Below are positions 1 through 8,141 of a stretch of DNA of 29,188 nt, one piece after another (the stretch's first letter is position 1; each line of letters opens with the position of its first letter). Position numbers and translations under genes: made by a program. Below the pieces are notes generated by a model that had not been told where the DNA came from, ran no database searches, and saw nothing but the letters and a program-made list of their open reading frames with translations. The stretch is from Blastococcus sp. CT_GayMR20 (GTDB lineage: Bacteria; Actinomycetota; Actinomycetes; Mycobacteriales; Geodermatophilaceae), in assembly GCF_004570345.1 (NCBI RefSeq), contig NZ_SPQM01000060.1, positions 1-29,188 on the forward strand, written 5' to 3'.

Positions 1-164
1 GGCCGGAACTGGTACTCGCCGCGGAAGGTGACCAGGTCGACGAAGTTGACCGGCGCGGCATGGATCTCGACGAGGACCTCGCCCGGCGCCGGGACGGGGT
101 CCGCGGTCTCCTGTATCCCGGTGCGCTCCAACGAGCCGAACTCGTGGACGAGTACTGCGCGCAT
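1..164 (-). CDS. Zinc-type alcohol dehydrogenase/quinone oxidoreductase (MDR family), 5' part only
   Basis: The ATG at 164 opens a frame that runs off the left edge, so only the first 54 residues are visible. They begin MRAVLVHEFG and contain the PAPGEVLVEIHAAPVNFVD stretch, which is the typical N-terminal catalytic-domain opening of quinone oxidoreductase-like medium-chain dehydrogenases. The N-terminal pattern fits the NADPH:quinone reductase branch. The nucleotide-binding domain lies outside the window, so zinc and cofactor use cannot be judged. An AGGAGAGG ribosome binding site precedes the start, and the gene follows the thioesterase stop by 20 bp, so it is probably the last visible gene of the long minus-strand unit. 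It may reduce an enone or enoyl intermediate of the pathway, which is inference. Confidence 0.8.
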   Translation of the reverse strand, partial: MRAVLVHEFGSLERTGIQETADPVPAPGEVLVEIHAAPVNFVDLVTFRGEYQFR

Positions 165-184
165 TGTCGTGTCCTCTCCTGTGC

Positions 185-607
185 TCATCGGGTGCTGAAC
201 GTGCCGCGTCCGGCGGCGACGAGCGCGCCCTCCGCGTTGCGGACCTCGACGTCGGCCCGCGCGATCGACCGCCCGACCTTGAGCGGCCGTCCCGTGGCGG
301 TCAGCGCCTCCCCCCGCGCCATGGCGAGGAAGTCGATCCGGAGGTCCACCGTGGGCGCAACGCGACCGATCGCGCAGGCGACTGCGGCGTGGCCCGTCAC
401 ATCGACGAGCGCGGCGAGGATGCCGCCGTGGAAGGCGTCGCTGTCGGGAGCCAGCCGGAACTCGGGTCGGTTGGGCAGTCGCACGACGACGACGCCGGTC
501 TCGGCGTCGGCCTCGACCGCCTCCACCCGGAGGAAGTCGTGGTAGGGACACCGCGCGATCTCCCCCCGCAAGCGGTCCAGCGGGTCTGGCGTCTCACCGG
601 AGCTCAT
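185..607 (-). CDS. PaaI-type hotdog-fold acyl-CoA thioesterase
   Basis: This 140-residue protein has the size and pattern of PaaI/YdiI-like single hotdog-domain thioesterases. The diagnostic HGG motif is at residues 60-62 (FHGGILAALVD), with the helix Asp at 69 in the position normally used for catalysis in this family. Such enzymes work as cytoplasmic oligomers and hydrolyse aryl- or acyl-CoA thioesters, often to rescue free CoA from dead-end adducts. The start ATG overlaps the stop of the acyl-CoA ligase as ATGA, so the two proteins are translationally coupled. A ligase paired with a thioesterase fits a catabolic CoA pathway in which stalled CoA esters need clearing. The substrate is unknown. 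Confidence 0.85.
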   Translation of the reverse strand: MSSGETPDPLDRLRGEIARCPYHDFLRVEAVEADAETGVVVVRLPNRPEFRLAPDSDAFHGGILAALVDVTGHAAVACAIGRVAPTVDLRIDFLAMARGEALTATGRPLKVGRSIARADVEVRNAEGALVAAGRGTFSTR

Positions 608-2265
608 GCCGGGGCCCTGAACCTGACCGCGGCGGGCGCGAGGGTGCCGTCCGCGACCATCTCCTGCAGCCGGCGCTTGAGCACCTTGCCGGAGGGCATC
701 AGCGGCATGGCGGGCACCTGCGCGAAGTACTCCGGCATGTCGTACTTGGACAGGCCGACGGCATCGAGGTGGGCGAGCAGCTCCTGCGGGTCGACGTCGC
801 GGCCGTCGGCGGCGGTGACCACCAGGCAGACCTTCTCGCCGAGGCGTTCGTCGGGCACGGGGATCACCGCCGCCTGGGCGACGTCGCCGTGGCGGAGGGC
901 CAGGTTCTCGATCCTGCTCGGATAGATGTTGTGGCCACCCCGGATGATGAGGTCCTTCTTGCGCCCGGTGATGCGCAGGTACCCCTGCGCATCCATCCAG
1001 CCGAGGTCACCGGTCATGAACCACCCGGCCGCGTTGAACGAGGACTCCGTGACGAGCTGGTCACCGAAGTAGCCGAGCATGAGCGACGCGCCGCGCCCCC
1101 CCACCTGGCCGACCTCACCCGCCGGCAGTTCGACGTCCGGGTCCTCCTTCGAGAAGATGCGCACCTCGTAGCCCGCGCAGGCCCTCCCGGAGGTACCGAC
1201 GATGAGGTCGGGATCGTCGTCCGGCCGCGTGTAGTGGTGCGAACCGGCCTCCGTCATCCCGTAACCGCTCTGCGGGACGATGCCGTGGTCGATCAGTTCC
1301 TGCGCTACGACGGGAGGTACCGCCGCTCCCGAGATGCGGAAGCCCCGGAGCCGGTGGAGGGCCGCCGTGCCGGGGAGCCGCAGCTCCGCCAGGAGGTCCA
1401 TCGCGTGCGTCGGGACGCCGAACAGGAAGGTCGCGCCGGTCTCGGCGAGCCGGGCGGCCAGGCTGGCACCTCGCGGGAGGTCGTGCACCACGAGCTCCGC
1501 ACCGCGGGTCAGGGCGAGGATCATCGCGCCGAACCCCAGGTTGTGGCTCAGCGGCGACAACGAGTAGACGGTGGCGTCGCCGTCCAGGGACCAGTCCGCG
1601 GCGAGGGCGCGGACCGGTGCGAGCAGCGTGTTGTCCGAGTGCATCACGCCTTTGGGTTCGCCGGTCGTCCCCGACGTGAAGGCCAGGTAGACGACGCTGT
1701 CGGGATCGTCGCGCGCCTCGCCGGGGTCGGCGGCCGGGAGGTCCGGGAACAACCGCCCGTCCACTGCCTGCGAGCCGTCCCGGGGTTCCAGCGGCACGAC
1801 CAGCCGCAGCGACTCCACGTCCGCCGCCTGCCCGAACAGGTCAGCACGGTCGGCATCGGCCCCGTACCCACGCTCGGCGACGAGCGCCGCCGCGTCCATG
1901 CGCCGGAGGAGCGCCACGATCTCGCCCACCGTGTGGTCCCGGTGCAGCGACGGACAGCACACGTAGCCGTTGCGTGAGCACGCGAGGACCACGACCGCGG
2001 TCTCGACGCGGCTGGACAACCACGCGGCGACCCGCATGCCCCGGCGCAGACCCCGGGCGCGCAGGGCAGCAGCGAGCCGATCTGCGGCGTCCACCAGCTC
2101 GCGGTAGGTGACGGTGCGCCGGCTCTCCCGCACGGCGGTCTTCTCCGGTGTCGCCTCGGCGGAACGACGGGCGAGCGAGTAGATCGTGTCGGCCTGCCAG
2201 AACCCGGCCTCGTAGAAGGTCCGGGCGGAGGGCAGGTCGAGGAGGCTCAGCACCGTGTTGGTCAT
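604..2265 (-). CDS. AMP-dependent acyl-CoA synthetase/ligase (ANL superfamily)
   Basis: A full-length adenylate-forming enzyme of 553 residues. The phosphate-binding loop TSGTTGEPKG is near residues 197-206. The adenine-pocket motif YGMTEAG, the TGDLG motif with the ATP-ribose Asp, the hinge region GRKKDLIIRGG and the C-terminal catalytic lysine in MPSGKVLKR are all present. It should activate a carboxylic acid to its CoA thioester with ATP in the cytosol. The general pattern recalls cyclohexanecarboxylate-, aryl- and medium-chain-acid ligases, but the acid cannot be deduced. A TTG three bases further upstream is possible, but AAGGAG at 2272-2277 lies 6 nt before the ATG at 2265, which decides the start. 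It is coupled to the thioesterase downstream and separated from the asparaginase-like gene by a hairpin-bearing gap. Confidence 0.93.
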   Translation of the reverse strand: MTNTVLSLLDLPSARTFYEAGFWQADTIYSLARRSAEATPEKTAVRESRRTVTYRELVDAADRLAAALRARGLRRGMRVAAWLSSRVETAVVVLACSRNGYVCCPSLHRDHTVGEIVALLRRMDAAALVAERGYGADADRADLFGQAADVESLRLVVPLEPRDGSQAVDGRLFPDLPAADPGEARDDPDSVVYLAFTSGTTGEPKGVMHSDNTLLAPVRALAADWSLDGDATVYSLSPLSHNLGFGAMILALTRGAELVVHDLPRGASLAARLAETGATFLFGVPTHAMDLLAELRLPGTAALHRLRGFRISGAAVPPVVAQELIDHGIVPQSGYGMTEAGSHHYTRPDDDPDLIVGTSGRACAGYEVRIFSKEDPDVELPAGEVGQVGGRGASLMLGYFGDQLVTESSFNAAGWFMTGDLGWMDAQGYLRITGRKKDLIIRGGHNIYPSRIENLALRHGDVAQAAVIPVPDERLGEKVCLVVTAADGRDVDPQELLAHLDAVGLSKYDMPEYFAQVPAMPLMPSGKVLKRRLQEMVADGTLAPAAVRFRAPA

Positions 2266-2302
2266 CAAGCTCTCCTTCGTGGCATCGGGATCTCCGTGGC
2301 GG

Positions 2303-2321
2303 GGCCGCGAGGTCCGCGGCC
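2303..2321 (-). terminator. GC-rich intercistronic hairpin
   Basis: A perfect 7-bp inverted repeat GGCCGCG/CGCGGCC with a 5-nt loop lies in the 75-bp gap between the asparaginase-like gene and the acyl-CoA ligase. It has no T-tract. It could be a partial terminator, an attenuator or an mRNA-stabilising end, and would change the ratio of ligase to upstream gene expression. Function is inferred from position only. Confidence 0.4.
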
Positions 2322-2340
2322 GGGTGCATCGGTGGCAGGG

Positions 2341-3339
2341 CTAGAGCCGGTCGAACAGGTCCTGGACCTCCGACGCATCGGCGGTCCGGGTCAGCGCGAG
2401 CGACAGGAGGACCCGCGCCTTCCAGGGCACGAGGTTGTCCGCGACGACCAGGCCCCGCCGGCACATGCCGGGCGACCGCGACACCCGTCCCGACCCGACA
2501 CGGGTCGCCTGGCACACGACGACACCCCCCGCGACCGCCCGGTCGAGGGCGGCCTCCTCGGCCGGGGTCGTGCGTCCCGCCCCGGTCCCCGCGCTCACGA
2601 TGCCGCGGGCGCCCGCCGCCACGGCGGCCTCGATCAGAGCGCCATCGGCGCCGACGTAGGACACCACGACGTCGACGCGCGGGAGCGAGTCGAGGGAACC
2701 GACGTCGAAGGCCGGCGACGGGGACGGGAGCCGCCCGCTGCGGTGGTAGAACTCGATCCGGCCGTCGGCGTCGGCGTAGCCGAGCGGCCCGGTGTCCGGG
2801 GCCCGGAACGTCTCGACGCGGAACGTGGCCGTCTTCGTCACGTCCCTCGCGGAGTAGATCGTGTCGTTCATGACCACCAGCACACCGTGCCCCCGGGCGT
2901 CCGGGGACGCCGCCACCTGCACGGCTCGCACGAGGTTCAGTGGGCCGTCCGCCCCCAGGCCCGAGGAGGGCCGCATGGCCCCGACGAGGACGACCGGCTT
3001 GCCGACCGGCAGCACCAGCTGCAGGAAGTAGGCGGTCTCCTCGATGGTGTTCGTGCCATGGGTGATGACCACGCCGTCGCAGTCGTCGCCCGAGACCAGC
3101 CCGGTGACCGTCCGCGCCAACGTCAGCCAGTCGCCGGCCGTGAGGGCGTAGCTCGGCACGCGGGGGAAGGGCACGGGGTGCAGGTCGGCCACCTCGCGGA
3201 GCTCTCCCAGCGAGGCCACCAACTCACCGTCGGGCAGCCGCTTGCGCGTCTCGGTGTACCAGGCGAGGTCGAGACCGGACGTGCCCACCGAGTCGATGGT
3301 CCCGCCCGTCGAGATCAGGGCTACGCGCGCTCTGTCCAC
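2341..3339 (-). CDS. L-asparaginase-fold amidohydrolase with altered substrate pocket
   Basis: 332 residues with both asparaginase threonine motifs: TGGTI with the nucleophile-equivalent Thr14, and THGTNT at 93-98 with Thr96. The catalytic-lysine motif ARDVTKT gives Lys169, and GAMRPSS...ADGPLN and KARVLL are also conserved. There is no signal peptide, so it is cytoplasmic. Compared from memory with E. coli AsnB-type enzyme II, Ser58 is kept (Ser63), but Gln59 is Tyr64, Asp90 is Asn97, and the regions of Asn248 and Glu283 are also changed. Those residues hold the alpha-amino end of asparagine, so the real substrate may lack an amino group, for example a half-amide. The open frame extends upstream to about 3579, but GGAGGT 6 nt before the GTG at 3339 and the position of the first motif fix this start. 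It sits between two imidase-like hydrolases and an acyl-CoA ligase. Confidence 0.88.
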   Translation of the reverse strand: MDRARVALISTGGTIDSVGTSGLDLAWYTETRKRLPDGELVASLGELREVADLHPVPFPRVPSYALTAGDWLTLARTVTGLVSGDDCDGVVITHGTNTIEETAYFLQLVLPVGKPVVLVGAMRPSSGLGADGPLNLVRAVQVAASPDARGHGVLVVMNDTIYSARDVTKTATFRVETFRAPDTGPLGYADADGRIEFYHRSGRLPSPSPAFDVGSLDSLPRVDVVVSYVGADGALIEAAVAAGARGIVSAGTGAGRTTPAEEAALDRAVAGGVVVCQATRVGSGRVSRSPGMCRRGLVVADNLVPWKARVLLSLALTRTADASEVQDLFDRL

Positions 3340-3382
3340 GGACTCACCTCCCAGTACACCTCCGGTCGCTCCAGCCCACCCA

Positions 3383-4330
3383 TCAGTCCGCCTTCGCACA
3401 CCACTCGACGATCTCGCCGGGGGTCGCGAACCAGATGCGCTCGTCGGCGCGCATCCGACGCAGCACGTCCTCCAGCGACGAGGCACGGAACGCCTGGCCG
3501 GACAACCACGGATGCAGGTGCAGGCCCAGCACCCGCCCGGAGCGGGTCCCCTCCTCGACCAGGACGTCCACTGCATCACCGATGCTCGCCGCGTACGTCC
3601 ACGGGGTGACCTGTCGGTCGAACTCCGCCGCGAGGTCGCTGAGCTCCCACGAGAGAGGGAAGGACCACAGGTCCCCGGCGCCCGTCATCCGGTACGGCCG
3701 GTCGTCGTTGCACCAGTCGGCCACGTACCGCAGACCGGCCTCGGCCAGCAGGGCAGGCGTGCGGGCCGATTCGCCGCGTGCGGGACCGAGCCACCCCACG
3801 GTGCCCGTTGGCAGGCCGGCCCGGAGACGCTCCAGCGACGTCGTCACGTAGTGGCGTTCCTCCTCCTCGGACATCTCGCTGGTGATCGGACGACTGGCGC
3901 TCAGCCCACCCGCCAGGAACTCGTCGATCACCGGTACCAGGTGGTCCACGAGTCGGCCGTAGTGCTCGACGGTCAGCACATCGAGGGCGGCTGCCAACGG
4001 GATGCCGAGATCCTGGGCCATGCGCACCAGCCGGAACACCCCCACGCGGTGACCGAACTCCCGGTGCGACAGGCGCGGCATGTCCGGATAGGGCGCGATC
4101 CCCCGGCCGCCGGGTGGCGGGACGACAGGAGCCGCCCGCTCCCACTCCACCGCACCCAGGTCGAGGACGACGCTGACGGCCAGCCGAGCCCCGCCGGGGA
4201 GGCTCAACGGCGCCCTGGCGGGCCAGGGACTCCAGGGGAACCAGCCGTGGTCGTAGCCCGGACCGGCCGGCGTCAGGCCGTCCGGCGAGGTGACGTTCAT
4301 CGTCGTGGCACTCGCCCGGCCGTCAGCCAC
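3383..4330 (-). CDS. Polysaccharide-deacetylase-fold (PuuE/imidase-like) hydrolase, divergent paralogue
   Basis: 315 residues, related along its length to the gene just upstream (4323-5261). Both share the layout of allantoinase PuuE-like members of the NodB fold: an early (D/E)-(Y/F)-G-x-R-V-G motif, a middle SHG-type motif and a late LHP-x4-GQ motif. In this copy the first motif is EFGHRVG (Glu91 for Asp), the SHG position reads AGG (140-142), and only LHLHPWLSGQ is kept. It could therefore be a non-catalytic partner, or an enzyme working without that His; PuuE-type members are reported to be metal-independent, so loss of ligands is not proof of inactivity. The GTG at 4330 overlaps the previous stop by 8 bp; an ATG at 4300 is an alternative with poorer spacing evidence. 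Substrate unknown. Confidence 0.82.
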   Translation of the reverse strand: MADGRASATTMNVTSPDGLTPAGPGYDHGWFPWSPWPARAPLSLPGGARLAVSVVLDLGAVEWERAAPVVPPPGGRGIAPYPDMPRLSHREFGHRVGVFRLVRMAQDLGIPLAAALDVLTVEHYGRLVDHLVPVIDEFLAGGLSASRPITSEMSEEEERHYVTTSLERLRAGLPTGTVGWLGPARGESARTPALLAEAGLRYVADWCNDDRPYRMTGAGDLWSFPLSWELSDLAAEFDRQVTPWTYAASIGDAVDVLVEEGTRSGRVLGLHLHPWLSGQAFRASSLEDVLRRMRADERIWFATPGEIVEWCAKAD

Positions 4331-5261
4331 CGCGCACCGTCCCCGCCATGGCCAGGTCGTCGTCGTAGCCGTGCTCGAGGTAGTGGGCGACGATGTCGGA
4401 GGCGGTGGCGATCCAGACGTCGTCCCGGCTCCGGAGGATGTCCAGCAGCCGGTCGAGGTAGCTGATCCGGTGCGGTTGGCCGATCGCGAACGGATGGAGG
4501 GGCAGGCACATCAGCCGGCCGCCCCCGTCCTCCGCCACGAGCCGCTCCAGCTGGCTCCGGCAGAGCTCCACGTAGGTCTCGCCCTCGACGGCCGACCTCA
4601 TGAGCAGTGGGGCGTCGTTCAGCTCGTAGCTGTAGGGCAGCGCGACCAGGCGGTTCCCTCCGGAGGTGAGGAACGGCGTGGGGCGCTCGTCGTGCACGCA
4701 GTCGGCGTAGTAGCGCATCCCCCTCTCGGCCATGAGGTCGGGGGTCTGTGCCGTGGCGGTGATGTTGGGCCCCAGCATCCCCGCGAAGGGCCGGCCGGTG
4801 TGCCGGCGCAGGACGGTGTCACACGAATCCAGGAACGCGCGCTCCTCCGACGCGTCCATCCCCGTCAGGTAGCGGGTGTTGTACAGGCCATGACTCATGA
4901 AGTCCCATGGGCGCTCGGCCATCGCCCGAGCGATCTCCGGGTAGTGGTCGAGGACGGCGACGTTCAGCGAGACCGTGCACGGGATCTCGTGCCGGTCGAG
5001 CACGTCCAGCATCCGCCAGAACCCGACCCGGTTCCCGTAGTCGTGATAGGCGAACTTCCGCACGTCGGGGTGCGGCGTCCGCGGATAGGGGTCGACCGGA
5101 CCCGGCGGTGGCAGGTACTCGTAGTGCTCGACGTTGGGCACGATCCAGACGGCCACGTTCGCGCCCTGCGGCCACTCGATGGGCCTGCGATCCACGATGG
5201 GCGAGTACGGCAGGCGGTCGTGCACCGGGGCGAAGGGACGCTCGTGCGGGAAGCCGGTCAC
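4323..5261 (-). CDS. Polysaccharide-deacetylase-fold (allantoinase PuuE/imidase-like) hydrolase
   Basis: 312 residues with the complete motif set of the PuuE-like branch of polysaccharide deacetylases: HDYGNRVGFWR (Asp74), DFMSHGLYN (His124), and LPLHPFAIGQPHR (His256) in the C-terminal part. There is no signal peptide, so it does not look like a cell-wall deacetylase. Members of this branch hydrolyse cyclic C-N bonds, as in allantoin and, as I recall, cyclic imides. It lies 58 bp after the 2Fe-2S subunit of a molybdenum hydroxylase and before an asparaginase-fold amidohydrolase, so ring opening after ring hydroxylation is a reasonable inferred role. The start is a GTG at 5261 with only a G-rich weak ribosome binding site; no better in-frame start is visible. 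It probably acts alone or as a hetero-oligomer with its downstream paralogue. Confidence 0.87.
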   Translation of the reverse strand: MTGFPHERPFAPVHDRLPYSPIVDRRPIEWPQGANVAVWIVPNVEHYEYLPPPGPVDPYPRTPHPDVRKFAYHDYGNRVGFWRMLDVLDRHEIPCTVSLNVAVLDHYPEIARAMAERPWDFMSHGLYNTRYLTGMDASEERAFLDSCDTVLRRHTGRPFAGMLGPNITATAQTPDLMAERGMRYYADCVHDERPTPFLTSGGNRLVALPYSYELNDAPLLMRSAVEGETYVELCRSQLERLVAEDGGGRLMCLPLHPFAIGQPHRISYLDRLLDILRSRDDVWIATASDIVAHYLEHGYDDDLAMAGTVRGG

Positions 5262-5319
5262 GCCGCCCCCGTCCTGGCCGGGCAGGGGTTCCCGCGCGCC
5301 GGCTCCTCGGGCCGATCGC

Positions 5320-5829
5320 TCACCGGATACGGCCGGTGTCCTGGAGCCGCCGGGCCGCGCACGTGCGCACCGCGTGCTTGATCGAGTCGTAGCAGCCGCA
5401 CCGGCACAGGTGACCCTGCAGTCCCTCCTCGATCGCGTCGTCGTCGAGTTCGCCCTCCGTACGGCTGAGCAGTGCCGTACCGCTGAGCAGGAACCCCGGC
5501 GTGCAGAAGGAGCACTGGAAGGCCTGGGACTCGACGAACTGCTGCTGCAGCTCGCTCAGCCGCCCCCCGTCCTCCAGCCCCTCGGCGGTGCGGACGCTGC
5601 GCCCTTCGAGGGCGAACAGCGGAGTGATGCACGTGCTGACCGGCTCGTCGTCGAGAAGCACGGTGCACGTCCCGCAGACACCCAGACCACACGTCTCGCG
5701 CACGCTGAACAGGCCCCGCGCGCGCAGTGCGATGCTGGCCGGCGCCGCCGGGTCCCCGACCAGCCGGGTCGGGGTGCCGTTGACCGTGCAGTCGAAAGCC
5801 TGCTGCTCGTCGTCGTAGGTCTCGCTCAT
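5320..5829 (-). CDS. Molybdenum hydroxylase 1, [2Fe-2S] subunit
   Basis: 169 residues with two iron-sulfur sites. The plant-type cluster uses Cys47, Cys52, Cys55 and Cys67 (CGLGVCGTC...C). The four-helix-domain cluster uses Cys106, Cys109, Cys142 and Cys144. The second motif reads CRCGCY rather than the usual CRCTGY, so an extra cysteine (146) stands next to the cluster. This subunit passes electrons from the molybdenum site to FAD in the cytoplasmic heterotrimer. The start ATG overlaps the stop of the large subunit as ATGA. It is the last of the three subunit genes, giving the order FAD, Mo, Fe-S. Confidence 0.93.
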   Translation of the reverse strand: MSETYDDEQQAFDCTVNGTPTRLVGDPAAPASIALRARGLFSVRETCGLGVCGTCTVLLDDEPVSTCITPLFALEGRSVRTAEGLEDGGRLSELQQQFVESQAFQCSFCTPGFLLSGTALLSRTEGELDDDAIEEGLQGHLCRCGCYDSIKHAVRTCAARRLQDTGRIR

Positions 5830-8141
5830 GCGTTCATGGCCTCCAGGACGCGTTCGGGCGTGATGGGCAAGCGGGTCACGCGGGCGCCGATCGCCGCGCT
5901 CACGGCATTGCCGATGGCAGCGATCACCGGCGGCAGGACGGTCTCCCCCAGCCCGTGGATCGTCGTCTCGTGCTCGTCCTCGAGGAACTCCACCTCCAGG
6001 ACCTCCGGCACGTCTCCCATCGCCAGAAGGGAGTAGTCGGAGAGATTCGGGTTGGTGAGGATGCCGTCCTCGAAGACCAGCTCCTCGTAGAGGGCGTGAC
6101 CCATCCCGAAGAACATGCTGCCGTGCATCTGGAGCCGGGCCATCTTGGGGTTCACCACGCGTCCCGCGTACGCGATCGCGTGCAGGTGCTTGACGTAGAC
6201 CTTCCCTGTCCCCAGGTCGACCTCCACCTCGGCACCGGCCGCCCCCTGGTGCCAGTGGTCGCTGGCGATGCCCTGGCCGGTCTCCGCGTCGAGGCCTCCG
6301 ACGGTCTTGATCTCGCCGTCGCCGCTGATGCTGCCGGTACGTGTCCGGTAGAGCACGTCCTGGATCGACACCCGGGTGGCCGGCGCGCCACGCAGCACGA
6401 CGTCGCCGTCCTCCAGCACCAGGTCGTCGGCTGCCACCTCGAGCAGGTCGCCGGCGAGCGCCAGCAGCCGGTCGCGCACTGCGGAGACCGCGTGCGTGAC
6501 CGCACCCCCCATGGCCCGCGTGGTGCGGCTGGAACTCGTGGTCTGGTCGTAGGGCGTGTACTGGGTGTCGGGTGCGGTCACGTGGACGGAGGTGACGGGG
6601 ATGCCCAGCGGCTCGGCTGCGATCTGAGCCAGGACCGTGTGCGCGCCCTGACCCATCTCGACCGAGGACGTCAGCACCTGCAGGCTGCCGTCCGCGTCGA
6701 GGCGGACGACCGCATTGGAGGTGGACGGCGTGATCGTCGACTTGAGGATGACCGCGATGCCCTTGCCCCTGACCCGCGTGTCGCTGACCTGCACGCGCCG
6801 GTCGGCGGGCCATCCGACGGCGGCGGCGCTCCGCTCCAGCAACTCCGTCCACCGCGCCTCGTGCATCACCTCACCGGTCGCGAAGCGGGAGCCTTCCTGC
6901 AGGAGGTTGCGCCGCCGCAGTTCCACCGGGTCGATCCCCAGCAGATCGGCGATCTCATCCATCTGCCGTTCGTAGGCCCAGGCCGCCTGGGACACCCCGT
7001 ACCCGCGATAGGCGCCCGCCGGAGGACGGTTGGTGTACACGGCGTAGGAGTCGACGCGGACGTGCGGGATGTCGTACGGGCCGACGCAGCTGTACCCGCC
7101 GTTCTTGATCAGGCGAGGGCTGATGTCCGCGTACGCCCCGGCGTTGAAGTGGACCTCGACGTCCCGCGCGACGAGCTTGCCCTCTGCGGTGACGCCCGTG
7201 CGCAGCCGGATCCGTGCCGCGTGCTTGGTGACGGCGACGAACTCCTCTTCCCGCGACAGCACCAGCTTCACCGGCCGACGCGCCTTCCAGGCCAGAGCCG
7301 CGGTGACCGGCTCGAACTTCGAATAGGTCTTGGCTCCGTAGCCGCCGCCCAGCGGCGGCACGATCACACGGACCGACCACGTGGGCAGGCCGAACATCTC
7401 GGCGAGGGTGTCCCGGACGGCGTAGGGCGTCTGCGTGCTGCTGATCACCGTCAGCCGGCGCCCCTCGAAGGAAGCGAGGACGACGTGGGGCTCCATCGGG
7501 ACGTGCTGGACCGCTGGGCTCTCGTAGGTGGTCTCGACGATGTGGTCGGCCATCGCGAACCCCGCGTCGAGATCTCCCTTCCGTAGTTGGAACTTGGTGC
7601 AGATGTTGCCCTCACGGCCCTGCAACTTGATGTCGGCGTAGGAGCGTTCCCGTGGCTCCGGTGGCCGCTCGTGGACGAGGGCGGCGTCGTCGGCCAGCGC
7701 GTCGTCGAGTTCAGCGACGACCGGCAGCTCCTCGTACTCGACCTCGATCGCGAGCAGGGCCGCCTCGGCGATGTCGTCGGTCTCGGCCGCCACGGCGGCC
7801 ACGATGTCGCCGGCGAAGCGCACCTTGGTGCCGCAGACCACCGGCTGGTCCCGGATGACGGCTCCGAAGTGACGGTTCGGGCTCCCCTCCCCGTCGAAGT
7901 CCGCGGCGGTGAGAACGGCCACGACTCCCTCCATCGCCTCGGCCTGACTGGTGTCGATGGAGGTGATGCGCGCGTGCGGTGTCTGGCTGCGGAGCAGGCG
8001 CGCGACGGTCATGTTCGGCAGTTCTGCGTTCAGCGCGAAGTTCAGCGAGCCGTCGACACGGGCGCGGGCCTCGAACATGTCGTGGCTGCGGCCGATGCTC
8101 TTCCCCGCGGCGACCTTGACGGCGACCTCTTGGTTGTTCAC
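5826..8141 (-). CDS. Molybdenum hydroxylase 1, molybdopterin-binding large subunit
   Basis: 771 residues of the xanthine dehydrogenase/aldehyde oxidase large-subunit family. Cofactor-binding loops are visible at GGGYGAK (about 275-281), AYRGYG (about 377-382) and MGQGAHT (about 496-502). The C-terminal GLGE motif supplies the base-acting glutamate near residue 733. The CO dehydrogenase signature AYRCSFR is absent, so this is not a carbon monoxide dehydrogenase. The family hydroxylates an electron-poor carbon, usually next to a ring nitrogen or at an aldehyde, with water as oxygen source. The GTG start overlaps the FAD-subunit stop as GTGA, giving tight coupling. Neighbouring cyclic-amide and amide hydrolases suggest an N-heterocycle as substrate; this is inference. 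Confidence 0.94.
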   Translation of the reverse strand: MNNQEVAVKVAAGKSIGRSHDMFEARARVDGSLNFALNAELPNMTVARLLRSQTPHARITSIDTSQAEAMEGVVAVLTAADFDGEGSPNRHFGAVIRDQPVVCGTKVRFAGDIVAAVAAETDDIAEAALLAIEVEYEELPVVAELDDALADDAALVHERPPEPRERSYADIKLQGREGNICTKFQLRKGDLDAGFAMADHIVETTYESPAVQHVPMEPHVVLASFEGRRLTVISSTQTPYAVRDTLAEMFGLPTWSVRVIVPPLGGGYGAKTYSKFEPVTAALAWKARRPVKLVLSREEEFVAVTKHAARIRLRTGVTAEGKLVARDVEVHFNAGAYADISPRLIKNGGYSCVGPYDIPHVRVDSYAVYTNRPPAGAYRGYGVSQAAWAYERQMDEIADLLGIDPVELRRRNLLQEGSRFATGEVMHEARWTELLERSAAAVGWPADRRVQVSDTRVRGKGIAVILKSTITPSTSNAVVRLDADGSLQVLTSSVEMGQGAHTVLAQIAAEPLGIPVTSVHVTAPDTQYTPYDQTTSSSRTTRAMGGAVTHAVSAVRDRLLALAGDLLEVAADDLVLEDGDVVLRGAPATRVSIQDVLYRTRTGSISGDGEIKTVGGLDAETGQGIASDHWHQGAAGAEVEVDLGTGKVYVKHLHAIAYAGRVVNPKMARLQMHGSMFFGMGHALYEELVFEDGILTNPNLSDYSLLAMGDVPEVLEVEFLEDEHETTIHGLGETVLPPVIAAIGNAVSAAIGARVTRLPITPERVLEAMNA

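Noticed and set aside
3340..3579. N-terminal extension of the asparaginase-fold gene
   Set aside because: It would overlap the end of the hydrolase gene in another frame, encodes Arg/Trp/Cys-rich non-domain sequence, and a good ribosome binding site precedes the GTG at 3339.
5955..7586. Long plus-strand open frame opposite the molybdenum hydroxylase large subunit
   Set aside because: It is a mirror of the GC-rich coding frame; the product is His/Arg/Val-rich without domains, while the minus-strand frame has all family motifs. The same applies to plus-strand frames at 769-1977, 8213-9898, 19185-20915 and 24629-26269.
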